DNA of 64,000 nucleotides from Monoplex corrugatus. Lineage: Eukaryota; Mollusca; Gastropoda; Littorinimorpha; Ranellidae. Location of the stretch: positions 52,035,199 through 52,099,198 of the forward strand of contig CM060307.1 of the NCBI GenBank assembly GCA_030674185.1, given 5' to 3'. Below, one piece after another: positions 23,870 to 35,899 of this stretch; position 1 is the first letter of the stretch; each line of letters starts with the position of its first letter. The position numbers were made by a program, and so were the translations under genes. The notes under the pieces were generated by a model. That model was not told the origin of the DNA and did no database searches. It saw only the letters and a program-made list of their open reading frames with translations.

Positions 23870-24040
23870 TGGGTCAAAGATGTGGATCGTTTAGGAGTCG
23901 CAAAAGGTCAAGTTTGAAAGATACGACATCAAAGTCAAGATTACATGGAGTAAAACGTGCCTAAAATCAACACTTCTCGAGGAAGATGAGTGAACAGCAT
24001 TTTATCAAAAACATGGCAGTGTTTAAAATCTGTTCTTGAA
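23870..24040. repeat. Dispersed repeat S, copy 1
   Basis: Shares an AAGGTCAAG..CAC-like block and TGCCTAAAATCA.CACTT..GGAAGATG.GTGAACA with 63570-63690, and a GTGAGTGAACAGCA block with 44180-44215. These are three members of one dispersed noncoding repeat. Confidence 0.55.
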
Positions 24041-24044
24041 GTTG

Positions 24045-25065
24045 TGAAAGTCTGCTATTGTCTTCAATGCAGATCAAGTTTTATATCACATCAAAATTTT
24101 TCAAAATCATAGTGACAGATGTTCGAGATTATCTGGGGTTGTTTTGTTTTGTTTTGTTTTGTTTTGGGGGTTTTTCATGAGTACATTGTCTGCAACAAAA
24201 ATTGTCCAAACAAAATCAAGGAATCGATTTTCTGTACAAGCTTAGAACAAAAGTTCTTTTCCATAGTTGTGTCTATTTTTTTATGTGTCTATAGAAATGC
24301 AACAGTTTAACCATATGGGCGAAAAGAAAATCACAACAGTACAACAGAAATGTAGTTTTGAGTATATTCCGCTTTCCGACAGAAGCTGAACCTTAAGAAA
24401 TTGATAAATATATACTGAAGGGAAAAGTTAGATAATTGAAAATGGATTCCTTAGGATTCTAATGAATTTATTCGATACTCAGAATAAGATATTTTTTCGC
24501 TCTGGATCACTGTTTCTGAAGACGAACCCAGCTGTATGTGACGGGAAAGAAAACTATTATCACGTGCAATAAAACATGGTGGCTGTCTTGTGTATTCATT
24601 TTCAAGGAGATGACGAATTACAAAATGATGTTTTGAAAATTTACTGCATCATTTGAAGTTAAATCTCGGAACTTTTTCTGAAAAATGTATTTTTAAGCAA
24701 CAGTACTTTGTCGTTTACACTGATGAGACAAAAGATGATCTCACTCCTACAAAATGAGACTAGATACTTGCAACATAGTTCTAGGCATATTTGTAGTCAG
24801 TAAATACTGTAAGCGTTAATTCAATTTTGTTTTACCTTCTGATCGTATCAAAACTGGATTGAAATTTAGTTACAATTGGGAATTGTGTGATATGTTTCTC
24901 ACCTCGCACAGTGATTTGTATTGAGAAAATCAGAAGTAACTCTTTTCTATTTTTTATGAAAAGAAATATCATAGAATGGCTTGACTGTCTTGTTGTTTTC
25001 TGGTTTTGCTTTTTCGCTGCCATAAATGAGCTGGTCTGAAAATAAGAAAATAGAGCTTTGATAAC
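24045..25065. other. Unassigned AT-rich DNA
   Basis: Only a short GTTTT pentanucleotide run (24138-24167) stands out. No coding motif is seen. Confidence 0.45.
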
Positions 25066-25069
25066 TACA

Positions 25070-25350
25070 GGAAATAACTACCCATAGTCGCTTCTAAAAA
25101 CTGACTTCTCTGAACTATTCCAAATCCATTAGCAATCCTCTCTTGAAAGGCCGTCAGAAAATCCCCGCTGCTGTGATTACATTGAACACATTGACATTAT
25201 TATGGCTGCAGCAGGCCACAAAGCTCTCTTTAGACTTTCCTTTCTAGATTCTCAAAATGGAACCACTGTTTCCTGTTGAGACCTTCTCTGGCGTTTCGTT
25301 TGCTCAGCGTCCGATATTAGATCATGAGAACTGTAAGCAGGTGGTGATGA
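25070..25350. repeat. Dispersed repeat Q, copy 2
   Basis: Counterpart of 22795-23085 in the same orientation, offset ~2.3 kb. Confidence 0.6.
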
Positions 25351-25354
25351 GAGT

Positions 25355-27525
25355 GAAGATACAGAGGCTGCCTGTCTCAAGGTATATTTGTGCAACTAGT
25401 TACAGATCGACGTGGAAGCTTACATAGACTGATAGAGGTCGTTGATTCAACTGCATTTGATTTAACCAGTAGGTGATTAGCAGTAATGTGTATTTGTTTC
25501 TAGCTACTTAACAAATTTGTATGTGCTGTGCAGGCGACTCTGAAACTTGGAAGACGGAATGTCTTATGTCTGGGCAATTTGATGGTGTTTGTTTGGTGTT
25601 TTGTAACGCTTTCTGTTTTTTGCCGTTAGAACTCCACAGAATCTGAGCGAAGTGTTTTGAATGAAACTCAGATCTGGTGGGAGATCAATATGACCTATAT
25701 GTCAGGGATTACCATGAATGTGGCGGTATCTTTGACAACTTTACTGTTTGAGAACGACTTTTGTTTTAGCAGTGGGAACAATTTATATTACCTGTTGACT
25801 TGGACACGTGTACTTCTTTATGAATGATCATCTGATAATCCCCCCTCCCGCCTCAGCAAAAGAGACGTAGTAAATAATTTTTAAGGGATTCAGAAATCAC
25901 ACACGATTTCATTTCTGTTCACAATGAAATACCTCACTTTGATAGAACATTGCACTAAACAGATTGAGTTGTTCGAAAACAACGATTATAAATGCACAAC
26001 TGATCTCGACAGTAAGAAACAAGAACACAGTATGATTCATTCCACCAGGAAATATTGATAGACAGAATGTATGTTAAATTAATTCGTCCTTATTGTTCTG
26101 GTTTCATTTATTCTTAGTATGTAATCTGATTGTCTTGATAACAGCCCACTCTTTGTTCAGCTAGCAGTCAGCTTACTTGAATGCTCATCCACTGGGTTTT
26201 TGATGCAGACTATACTTTTAGGATTGTCTGAAGTGTTGTTTTGTTGATGTCTTTTGCCAATAAAGTCTGGAACATGGTATGTGTACATTGTTGCAAAATT
26301 AATATGATCTGCTAGATTCCTCATTCTGTTAACTTCAAATTCTACTTTGAGCATGGGATGTTAATGTACTGTTGCTGGTGTACATAAAAACTTCAGACAA
26401 TCAACGTATTCTCTGTTCTTCGGTTGGAAAACGCCTTGGTGTATGGTTTCACCCGATATTTCCGCTTTGAGTCCAGCAAGTCCGATCACTCACTGAATGG
26501 GTTCTGTACCCAGTGGAATCGATTCAGCAACCGCAGATCACAATCCGCTTGGTGTATTTCAGCATATGTCTTAAAGTGATACAGACTTGGACGAAAGATT
26601 TTCTCTATCGATTTTTTTCCGTGGAAGTAGGACTAGACATGATCCACACATGGTGAGGCATAGCATCCCTGAGCTGGAATAAGCTCAGATTTCAGTTTCA
26701 AATGAAACAGAGCAAGCAGCGAAGACTGTGCTGCACTGGAATAATGCATTTTGTTTTAGAACAGCACATCGCTTTTCACGTAGAAACGCGTTTTTGGAAC
26801 GAGTCATTCACATATATATTTACTCTGATTCATTGGAAGAGCAGAAACTGATATTCAAAATGTTCATACTGAGAACATTTTTCTGTCAAGAAATTTATGT
26901 GCGTCGCCAGAACTGAACATTTTGACGCAAGAATTGGATCAGCCCAAGACTTTAAAATCAACAGCTTTGATGTTCATGCTCATTGTAGTCTCGACAGACG
27001 CAAGAACATTTATTCACACACACACAAACACGTGCGTGTGGTTACGCACGCGCAGATTAATTTTCCGGTCGATATGAAAGAGATCAGCATCTTTTCTCAT
27101 ACCAGGAAAAAGGGAAGATTTGAATTTGTTTTTAATGAACGGAGTTGGTATCACAGAGGTGAACAATGGTGCTGGGCCGTCCTAGCTGGCTAATCGTCTA
27201 AAAGGAAGAACGGGAAAGGAGGACAGAATACAAACCCCTGAACTGCTATTGCCTTTTGAAAATTGAAATTGTCAACGACAACAAAAAACCTCGTTGCTGA
27301 GAATGTTTTCCAGCCAACTCACCCAGTGTTTCATGCATAAAAGTGATATTACTGTCTGCCATAGGCACAAGTGTCCTCTCTTCGCCCACTCAATTTCATT
27401 TGTTTCCTTTCTCTCACCACTCGTCGGTCTGGCTTTTTCTACTTCACCACAACTCCTCAACTCTCTTTCGAGACCAAGACTCAAGACATGATTTTTATTA
27501 CTCCTTTCGAAAACAACAATGTCAT
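25355..27525. other. Unassigned noncoding DNA
   Basis: Read on both strands. No domain motif, SINE boxes or tandem structure were recognised. Confidence 0.4.
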
Positions 27526-27529
27526 TCAT

Positions 27530-27650
27530 GTTACACACACACACACGCACGCGCGTGCGCGCACGCACTCAGAAAGAGAGAGAGAGCATAAAATGCTCCA
27601 AATCAACATCACTCTCGCGCGCGCACACAAACACACACACGCCGCGCGCG

Positions 27651-27711
<61 letters not shown>

Positions 27712-27812
27712 TATAAAATGCTCCACATCAACATAATAAAATCATGACATTTTTGAAACGTCCCCCCCACACGCGCTCTCTCTCTCTCTCTTATTTTTTT
27801 TCTTTCTCTTTC

Positions 27813-27904
<92 letters not shown>

Positions 27905-27905
27905 G
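27530..27905. repeat. Microsatellite cluster (AC)n, (CG)n, (CT)n
   Basis: AC/CG mixtures at 27533-27565 and 27615-27710, CT run 27774-27850, AC run 27851-27901. The phrase AAAATGCTCCA.ATCAACAT is repeated at 27590-27610 and 27716-27735, so a ~125-bp unit was locally duplicated. Confidence 0.9.
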
Positions 27906-28989
27906 CACAATGACTTGCACAAATGTGCTCTCACACATACACGGACGCACACACGCACAGCTACTCGCATAAGGACAAAGATGTCAAATCGTTGCACGTG
28001 AAGAAAGATAAGGAAACCAGCTCCCCCATCCATTTCCCAACAAGTGATATCCACAGGCAAGGCTAGGCATTGTTTCTTGATCTTTGTCCACTTCCTTTTT
28101 TTAAAGCATATTATTTTCGCCGTCTTTCGTCCGTTCGTTTCCTTGACTTTTCAAGAGTTGTGCACGAAGGTCGATTCTTACGCTTTCCCTCTCTCCACTA
28201 GTTCCACTTGCCCCCCTCTCCTCCCCCCCCCCCAACCCCCCGATTGAAGCAAAATCACAACAACAAAAATACCGAAGACGGTGGCAACAGCAGCAGCAAC
28301 AACAACAGTATCTAATACAAAAACAGTACACATCAACACCAGATCGCGTTGATTTTATTACAATTCTAAATCCGGTTTTATTCTTCTGGAAGACTTCGGA
28401 AGGCATCTGGTGTCTTTACAGATATGCAAGCTTTATTTAATTTCAGTTTTCTCTTTTCCCGTGGTTATACACCGGGATAGAAGATGGAGGACTTTCTTAA
28501 AAGTTTCTTTCTTTCCAAATCTGGATTTCTTTATCCTTTCAATTTGTTTTTGTTTTTGCTTTCTGTGTTTATGCAAATTTCCTGCGGCCGATCCTTATTG
28601 GGTTTTTGTATTTGTGTTCTTGTTGAGATTATTTTCTCGTTTACTCTGTCTGCTTGTGTTCGTCTTTTGTTGATTTTCTTCCTCTTATCAACATCTTTCT
28701 GTTTACTGTTTTTGTTTTATTTTTCTTCTTTTAGAACAACAGTTACTATTGGTACTAGTGTGATAGCAGTAAAACCAGTAGTAATATAGTAGTGGTAGCA
28801 ACAGAAGTAGAAAATGTCCGTCCTGTATTTATTATATATTTGCGTATTTGCCTTACTAAGTATGCTTACAGTAAATGTTTAATCTGGTATTCTGGCAAAT
28901 GTAGTTTTAATGTTTAACAGTTTCTGTAAATAAGACTTGATCATATTTTCTAAATAATCCATCGCTCAAGTGATCAAGTTTCCCAGCGT

Positions 28990-29285
28990 ATAGCAGATGT
29001 CCACTAGCGAAATAGTTAAGACATGGCTCAGCCTTGAGATGCCCGACCACCTTGGAAGCACGGGTTCGAACCCAAGTGGAAAATATGGATACAGCAGAAG
29101 GGCGTTCAGGAATCATGACCTGGATGTAGCCAGGCCCCTTCAGATTATAACGAGTTTAGGGCCGAAACACTTACTTTATATGGGCTTCTCACCAAGGACC
29201 TGCTGGTTTTTTGTTTTTTTTGTTTTTTAGTTTTTGTTTGTTTGTTTGTTTTTTATTTGTTTCTTTGTTTGTTTTTTTGTTTTGA
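28990..29285 (+). mobile_element. tRNA-derived SINE with T/G-rich tail
   Basis: A box-A-like TAGCGAAATAGTTAAGACAT (about 29003-29022) and a perfect box B GGTTCGAACCC (about 29061-29073) are spaced as in a tRNA promoter. An unrelated body follows (29080-29205), then a TTTTTTG/GTTT tail. This is a pol III-type SINE layout. The interval 27906-28985 before it holds only a C-rich patch near 28220-28240 and AAC/AGC trinucleotides near 28255-28310. Confidence 0.65.
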
Positions 29286-29489
29286 GTGTTGCTACTTGCA
29301 AACTTTGACGGAAAAGGGTGCGGGTTTTTCTCGTGTTTGTTTCCTGTTTGTTTTTGCAGAGGACGTGAACATCGTAGAAAAGTCTAGGATGTCTATTGCT
29401 ACATCTGTAACTCTGTTGCTAGCGATCTCTTCTAAGTTCTATAGGTTATTTTATGTGTCAGCAAGGCTGTTGTGCTGACAAGTCTCCTG

Positions 29490-30045
29490 CATCGGGGCCG
29501 AGTCCTGGGTAGCTACCATCAGCACCTACAGCTCATGGAACACATCGTTTTTTATCAGTGTTGTCTTCACACCAGCCTCAACGTCCATTTGAATGACTTC
29601 ATCATCAACATCAAAGGCCACTAGCATTAAGGCATTGCCCATCAGGATGCAAATCTTCTTAGCGGAATGGAAGACTATTGCCTACCAAAATTCCCACTGT
29701 ATGGAGAACCGTCCTCTCGTTACTGAGACAGATGAGCACCACAGAAGAGACAGAAAACTGTGGCATCGATCACCGCCAATGAACACCTTTAGCAGCTGAC
29801 CACGATTCATGGAGACGCACAGTCCACCAGGCTAATATCTTCTTTAAGAACACCATGTGGGCCAGTGTAGATGAAAAGAGGAGCATGTAGAAGAAACAAT
29901 TCTCCAGTAGCCAGCTTAGTCCACACTTTCACCTACATGCACAGTCGCCATGGAAGGACCAGCCTCTCCCGCATAGGCCCCATCAGTCCCAAGCGCACCT
30001 GCAGTATGCATGTTAACGCTCTATCGGTATACTCAGCCTTATCTG
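29490..30045 (+). pseudogene. Non-LTR RT C-terminal tail with C2H2-like finger, plus strand
   Basis: Across shifting frames the plus strand shows a YGSESW-like region near 29500, a MEDYCLPK..LYGE block (29665-29715, matching RMED.RLPK..LYGE), a DHDSWRRTVHQA block (29800-29835) and a terminal FTYMHSRHGRTSLSRIGPIS stretch (29930-30000), corresponding to a Cys-poor remnant of the C-terminal finger. Every domain is in a different frame, so it is an old fossil of the group seen at 12260-12910. Confidence 0.6.
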
Positions 30046-30529
30046 TATACTTCGTTGAAAACAGCATATACAACAATATCTACGACATCTAAAGCTTAAA
30101 TTTTCAACATATTACTTTGGAAGATTATACAATTGTATGCAATGAAAATTAACTGGTCACAATTAAGTTAGAAATGCATGTATTTTAAAATTTAAAATTC
30201 CATGGTACAAGTTGGCTTCCTTATCCCGACCTACTTTTGGTTTTGTCTGCTTTTACAGCGAACGGTGATACATTTCTTTTTATACCCCCAATAAATTATC
30301 CAAAGCCATTTCATCATTTTGGTAGACAGTCCTATTTCCAGCTTATAATGTGCGATAAAGAACATGTCATTTTTATTTCATTCTGTATGAACAAATGAAA
30401 ATGTCATTTTTATTTCGTTCTGTATGAACAATTTTGTGATGTCTCTAAAACGGAAGGAATATTCATGAAATATAAAGTGGAATGTATTCATTTTTGCATG
30501 GCTATGTGCGCTGGCTGACCACCGGTGCC

Positions 30530-30720
30530 AGTGATGAGATGCATGTAACAGACCCGGCTGCTAGTACTAAGTGCTCATGGGGAGGAGTTGTTGATCGGGA
30601 TGTGTAAGGTGGAAAACACCTGCTTCTATACCGAGGGCTGAGTTTATGGACCGATGGAGCTTTAACAGACGTAGACCTCCCCTTTCTTAAATCTTCGTCC
30701 GCGAAGCCAGGCATATATAT
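30530..30720 (-). other. Unidentified segment with an open minus-strand frame
   Basis: The minus strand opens with MPGFADEDLRKGRSTSV and stays open for ~70 codons. Its GC content is higher than the flanks. I cannot assign a family; it could be part of a repeat. The flanking DNA 30050-30525 contains a short duplication (ATGTCATTTTTATTTC near 30365 and 30400). Confidence 0.25.
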
Positions 30721-30724
30721 AGTA

Positions 30725-32690
30725 TGTTTTAAAGGAAATTTTTGTGTATTTGTTCAGACGGATATATAGAGAAACAGAAAGACAGACAGATAGATAGAAA
30801 CGGGTAAAAAGATAGCTTGACAGAGTCTTTTCAGCAACCCAGAAGTCCTTGCTGCCACTTTTTTTAATTCCTTTGAGACACACACAAATACCGGAGACTA
30901 ATATGACGTAACCTTCCTAAATTTAAAACTGATTGAAAAAATGGAGAGAGGTGGATATCAGTGGGTGACAGGGAAGGAAGGGGACAGAACTGAAAGATAG
31001 ATGGCGCCGTGCTAAGGCGACGCGTTCTCCGCAGGGAGCAGCTCAAATTCCACGTAGAGCTCGGCGCCACAAAAGGACACCAGGCTGAAGCCGAGATGAG
31101 CAGACGGACATTGTATCGATCACTCAGATCTCCTCAACACCACACTAAATCTGGCCTGAGAGCATTTCATTTACTATTCATGGAAACAAAGTACACACAG
31201 ACAGACACCACACACACACGTGCACACACACACACACATACACGGAGGGAGAGAGAGAAAGAGAGAGAGAGAGGAGCGGAGCGGTTTGAAAATAAAACAT
31301 CTCCAAGCCGTTTTAATTGTCTCTTTTTATGTAAAATGATTTTGTAATTATTTTCCTCACAAAAAATGGCAACCAGCAGCTTTCGCATACCGAGATGAGA
31401 CCATGGAGGTAAAAAGGAGATAGTGAGATGAAGTTTCTCTCTCTGTCATTTGTAAAAAATCCATGCACTAAATAGATACACTATAAAGTGCGAATAGACC
31501 GTCGTGAGGCAGAATAGTTTTACTCCACTGGTGACAGATCTTTGTAGGGAAATTTACAGTTTATTCAAGAGGCATTCGTCACTTTTGGACAATTCCATAC
31601 GTGCTCCATTCAGTCTACTAATTTTCATCTAGTAGAGCTAGGACTGAAAAAGAGACATCAGATTTTTAGTCCACAAGACCCAGGGGCCCGTTTCTTAAAA
31701 GCTAGCACGCTCTCGCGGAAGTGGCGAAGGTGAAAAAAAAGTGTGCTATGAAGTACATTTTAGCCAGTATGCAACGCTCATTTCACAATAGAAGACGGAG
31801 TCATCGTCAAACACAAAGTCGACTTACACGACCACCATCTTTATCTTACCGGCAAGATCCTGTCGATGCTATCGCCTTTTCTAGCAAACACCTAGCCACT
31901 TTGGCCGTTACGTGGAACAAAGAACGTTCCTACCAAGCGTATCTCGCGAAAACCTTGCCTATCTAGTGTGTAAGAAATGGATCTCAGCCAGTCAGCCAAA
32001 AAAGCCCGCTGATGTGTCCTACCCACAACTCCCTGCGTTATCAGAATGGCGCTATAACCGCTGGACCTAAGGTGGCCGAACGGAACTGCTTGAAGAAACT
32101 ATGGCGGCCCAGGTAAGCCGGCTGTGGAATATAAAATATTGGTCAAGCCTAGAGAAGATTAGGATGGTAATTAGGGAAACCTGGACCACTCACTCCTCTC
32201 CGGGTTGTCCAGCCCGCTCCAAACTGTTAACTCTTTCTCTCCGCGACACTCTCACAGATCAAAATGGACAAGAGGTAATCACTGAAGAAACAAAAGAAAA
32301 TGTAAATGCGTGCTGGTTCATTCAGTTCGTTTTGGTTATAGCCCTTCCAACAGGTAGGGACCATATTTGGGCTGTTGTGCGGCTTTCAGCTTGAAGACTG
32401 TGAAGCCTTGGGTTCCCTTTAAGCTGAATATTATGTTATGTTCCGATAGATAATGGACAGTAATCCATTTAAATCGTGCTTAAATCTCATTTTTGGGCCG
32501 CTGTGACATGAAACGTGACCATGCTCATTCAGACATGCATTCAGTTATGTTTTTGATGATTGTTCTTTCAGTCATTTCCTTTTGTCAGTATTTTCTTAGA
32601 TAATTTGTATATAAATAACATTTCGTTCACATTACAATATCAGTTATTTAATATATTCCATACACAATTTCAACAACTCGCGCATTTACA
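30725..32690. other. Unassigned noncoding DNA
   Basis: Short AC and GA microsatellites at 31195-31275. A GGGGCCCGTTTCTTAAAAGC block near 31682-31701 resembles the terminus of a dispersed element but no partner end was found. A partial R1-like match lies at 31550-31610 (TTTATTCAAGAGGCATTCGT). Confidence 0.4.
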
Positions 32691-32709
32691 CATGTCAGGC
32701 ACATTTTGA

Positions 32710-32790
32710 AAGAGTACACACATACACACACACGCGGCGAGCACACGTACGCTTCCCCCCCCCCCCCCACACACACACACACGCACGTGC
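32710..32790. repeat. AC-rich microsatellite with poly-C
   Basis: ACACACGC mixtures with a C run at about 32755-32768. Confidence 0.85.
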
Positions 32791-33094
32791 AAGGAGGAGG
32801 CTGTCTTGTGGATCCGTATGAATCGATCTCTTCATTTGAAATAGACACTGAAAATAGCCATTCGAAAGAAAAAACAACTGTACGGAAGAACAGGATATTT
32901 CTCGATTGGATGTTTTATAACCAAAGTTATTTCAGAGGTTGGATCAAATTTTTACACTACCCTTGAGTTCTGCCCATGGGCAAACCAAGGAATGATGCTA
33001 CAAATAGCAGTCAGTCACAATCTTTCTGCACTCGCTAGCTGGCGTAAACGGAAATCTGTAAGATGAATGATCAATGCACGCACGCATCTAAGCT

Positions 33095-33320
33095 GGCGCG
33101 CGCGCGCGCGCACACACACAACACACACACACACACACACCACACACACACACACCACACACACACACACGCCAACATTACCGTCTAATATCACTCATAG
33201 TGAACAGACGTTAAATCAAAGAACGAACGAACACACACACACACACAACTCGCACGTACACACACACACACACACACACGCACACACGCACGCACACACA
33301 CACACAAACACACACGATTG
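33095..33320. repeat. (CG)n and (AC)n microsatellites flanking a SINE-like tail
   Basis: CG/AC run 33098-33170 with CCACAC interruptions and AC run 33230-33315. The spacer 33178-33235 matches 53795-53865 (CGTCTAATATCACT..AGTGA.. and ..ACGTTAAAT.AAAGAACGAA), likely one dispersed element tail. Confidence 0.85.
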
Positions 33321-33324
33321 TATG

Positions 33325-34055
33325 CAACCAAGAAATATATGGATCTGCGTGCAATAGAGGTCCACAAAGAACTGATAATAGAAAATGATGATGATGATAT
33401 GATGATGATGATGATGATAGTTTTTTCCGTCTGTATGTCGTAAACAGTCCATGTTAAAGTATGTTGTTTGCGGTTTATATAGTAATAAATCATTTCTTCG
33501 TAGAGGTAGGAAGGTATCAGCAGATGTCTGATAACTAAGCAGTTTTAAACATAGTTCATCAAGAATAACAACAGATGATTACGTAAAATCAGAGGTAGGT
33601 GATTGAACTAGTTAGTGTTCAAAGAAGATATAAAACATACATTTGATAAATACAGTACTTTCATACACACATCACGTGCGCGCGCGCGCACGCACAGAGA
33701 AAGAGCGCGCGCGATCGCTGGTACATGACCCGACCTAGGAAGGTTATAGATACTAATCCCTGTAGTTTTGAAGGTATTTCTCAGATATGTTTGAGGGTTT
33801 TCTTTAAGTAAGTAGACATGTGCTTCGTCTTAAAAGACAATAACAGAAAAGATGGGTGGGGGAAAAACGGATACAACGGTATTTTAACTGCGATAATTAT
33901 GTTCTGATTATTATGTTGCAGGATCTGTTGCATTTAGTTTTGTCAAACGTTGATACGTGCGATATCGTGAACACATGCGTGTAAAATGACTAGAACAGCT
34001 GACGAGCATGGTTCAATGTGGCATAGAAGGCACACAATCACCTCGGCTAATTTTC
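33325..34055. other. Unassigned DNA with an ATG array
   Basis: ATG trinucleotides at 33385-33420 and a CG/CA array at 33675-33715. Nothing else is recognised. Confidence 0.45.
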
Positions 34056-34059
34056 CGTT

Positions 34060-34150
34060 ACAAAAATCTATGGCCCCCTAAGTGTCGAATCCGTGACCCT
34101 TGCATTATCAGCGTGGTGCTCTGGCTGTGCACAGCGTTGACGGTATGAAA
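34060..34150 (-). mobile_element. tRNA-like SINE head, minus strand
   Basis: Reverse complement contains GCCAGAGCACCACGCTGATA (anticodon-region-like) followed by GGGTCACGGATTCGACAC, a slightly mutated box B. A decayed tRNA-derived SINE is the simplest reading; a true tRNA gene is unlikely because the acceptor pairing is not evident. Confidence 0.45.
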
Positions 34151-34164
34151 GTGAAGCAAAGAGG

Positions 34165-34400
34165 CATAATTGAGTCGCCATGGTTAGGCAGCGGACAGAC
34201 TACAGGAAGGTTGCGGGTTCGAATCACATTAGGCCTGCCAAAATCGTAGAGGGATTTTTCCGCACCACCCAGGTCATGCCCAGAGTTGAGCGCTCTATGA
34301 CTGGGACTACAGCAGTCGAATTTCATCCATTTCATGGGTGCGTCATTAATGGTGTTGCTCAAATTTCCTCACCAACATTGCAGATGATTCTGTTTCTCAG
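34165..34400 (+). mobile_element. tRNA-derived SINE, plus strand
   Basis: Box-A-like CCATGGTTAGGCAGCGGA (about 34178-34195) and box B GCGGGTTCGAATCAC (about 34212-34227). These are followed by GAGGGATTTTTCCG..CACCCAGGTCA, which resembles the conserved central block of the SINE at 61690-62022 (GTGGAGATTTTTCC...AGGTCA). Both are therefore probably members of the same SINE superfamily. Confidence 0.65.
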
Positions 34401-34449
34401 GCCTGGTTGACGCCAGGATGTATTATGATAGTAAGCGTAAAGTACATCC

Positions 34450-35025
34450 TATTCACGCAGTCTGAATCCAGACTCTATAGCATCGTGATTATCACTGTGC
34501 ATCGTCATCGTCATAGCATTGGGAAAAATTGCCTCAGTTTCAGTGGTCACTGATGTGGCATTGGAAATGGGACAGAGGGAAAAAACAGCCTGAGTTATGT
34601 GCATGCAAAAAACAAGCTGCCTGTCAGCACATGTAGATAGTAAGTTACACTAGGCCGGTCTTGTATACTATACAGTACAAAAGCGAGGCAGATGCCTTTA
34701 ACTGCTGTCTAAAAACGCTGAGGTTAGTATTTCTTACGTTGTACTGACATTAAAGACAGAAATTGTACAGTTGCTAACAATTATTCAGATAAACAAAGAA
34801 ATACAAAAAATAAACATGTTGCATATGAAGCTTGTGATTGTAAATAGTTGAAATGACTAAGAAAATATTATTGATAACATACTTGTTTGAATATTAGATT
34901 GTGTCTTGTTGAAGTATGTTGTTTAAATTGTGTTTTAGAGCTTGAGAATATGACGTCACTCGCATTGTTTTGTGGGTGATTTCTATCTTGGGAGTCCTCG
35001 GCAATCGCTTTAAGAGATCGACTTC
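34450..35025. other. Unassigned noncoding DNA
   Basis: No recognisable feature. Confidence 0.4.
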
Positions 35026-35029
35026 TTAC

Positions 35030-35110
35030 AACAATTCAGTCTACAAACAAGGCCCTTTGTGTGATCGGCATGGCGTTCTAACCAACCGAACTACCAAGCC
35101 ACCTAAAAGA
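35030..35110 (-). mobile_element. tRNA-like segment, minus strand (SINE remnant)
   Basis: Reverse complement reads TGGTAGTTCGGTTGGTTAGA then ACGCCATGCCGATCACAC, which resembles a tRNA D-arm/box A and anticodon region. No convincing box B follows, so this is at most a truncated SINE head. Confidence 0.35.
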
Positions 35111-35703
35111 CTAGAATTCCACATCACTGAGATGACACAAATCGTGACAAAAAAAATCTTGCTTTCAGATTCCATAAACAGGAAACGACACTGGTCCGTT
35201 ACCAACGCAAGTACTTACACCGACACGGAACGATGGTTTGGTCTATACAACGAGTGTTCTGCACTTCGTCTATGCTTCGACTGAGAAATGAATGGTCTTA
35301 CTCCTTTAAAAGCACGTTAGCGCTTACTTGACTGATACGTTCCTTTTCAAAACAACGGGTGAAAAAAGAGAGGGCAGAAAAAGGTCACCTTACTGTTTTC
35401 GTTAAAACATGAACCAAGGTTTCGTGGCCGATACCAGCTCTTTCGTGTTGTTGGTGTCGGGTGGTGTTTATGTACACTGATTTTAGCCCTAGCTTGTTCT
35501 CGAAAAGTACAGAGAATCACGACGCCATTGTGGCCAGGGAAGTCTTGACCTCGTCTGCTCAGTGACTATTTGATTTCACAGAGCCAGCATCAATGGCAAC
35601 ATGCGTTTGATACTTAGTCAAACACCCTTATGCTTAGCCAAATGTGTGTGCTTCAATGGAGAACGAGTGGAAAAAGCATCTACCTAGGATGCGAAATGAC
35701 TAG

Positions 35704-35895
35704 TAACCCGTTGACTCCTGCACCCTGTCCACCAACTGCAAAAACTTAACCCTTTGATTCCCTCACCCAATCCACCAGCTTCCTGCAGGAAGGTAGTGGA
35801 TAGGGTGAGAGAGTCAAAGGCTTAAAGTTTTGCTTTGCCATCATGGTTTACAAAGCAGGATGCTGGTGGACAGGGTGCGGGAGTTAAAGGATTAA
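35704..35895. repeat. 192-bp composite palindrome (possible foldback element)
   Basis: Four copies of a ~35-bp unit (TAACCC.TTGACTCC..CACCCTGTCCACCA-like) lie in head-to-tail then inverted order: forward at 35704-35734 and 35748-35785, inverted at 35790-35826 and 35850-35895. The centre is TTCCTGCAGGAA near 35788. Both outer ends carry TTAA/TAA, the target preferred by piggyBac-type elements, so a MITE or foldback is possible. No transposase is present. Confidence 0.7.
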
Positions 35896-35899
35896 TTCT

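Noticed and set aside
29003..29073. Functional tRNA gene
   Set aside because: Box A and box B are present but acceptor and anticodon stems do not pair; a SINE head explains it better.
34970..35284. 104-codon plus-strand ORF
   Set aside because: It overlaps an antisense tRNA-like SINE head and has no motif.
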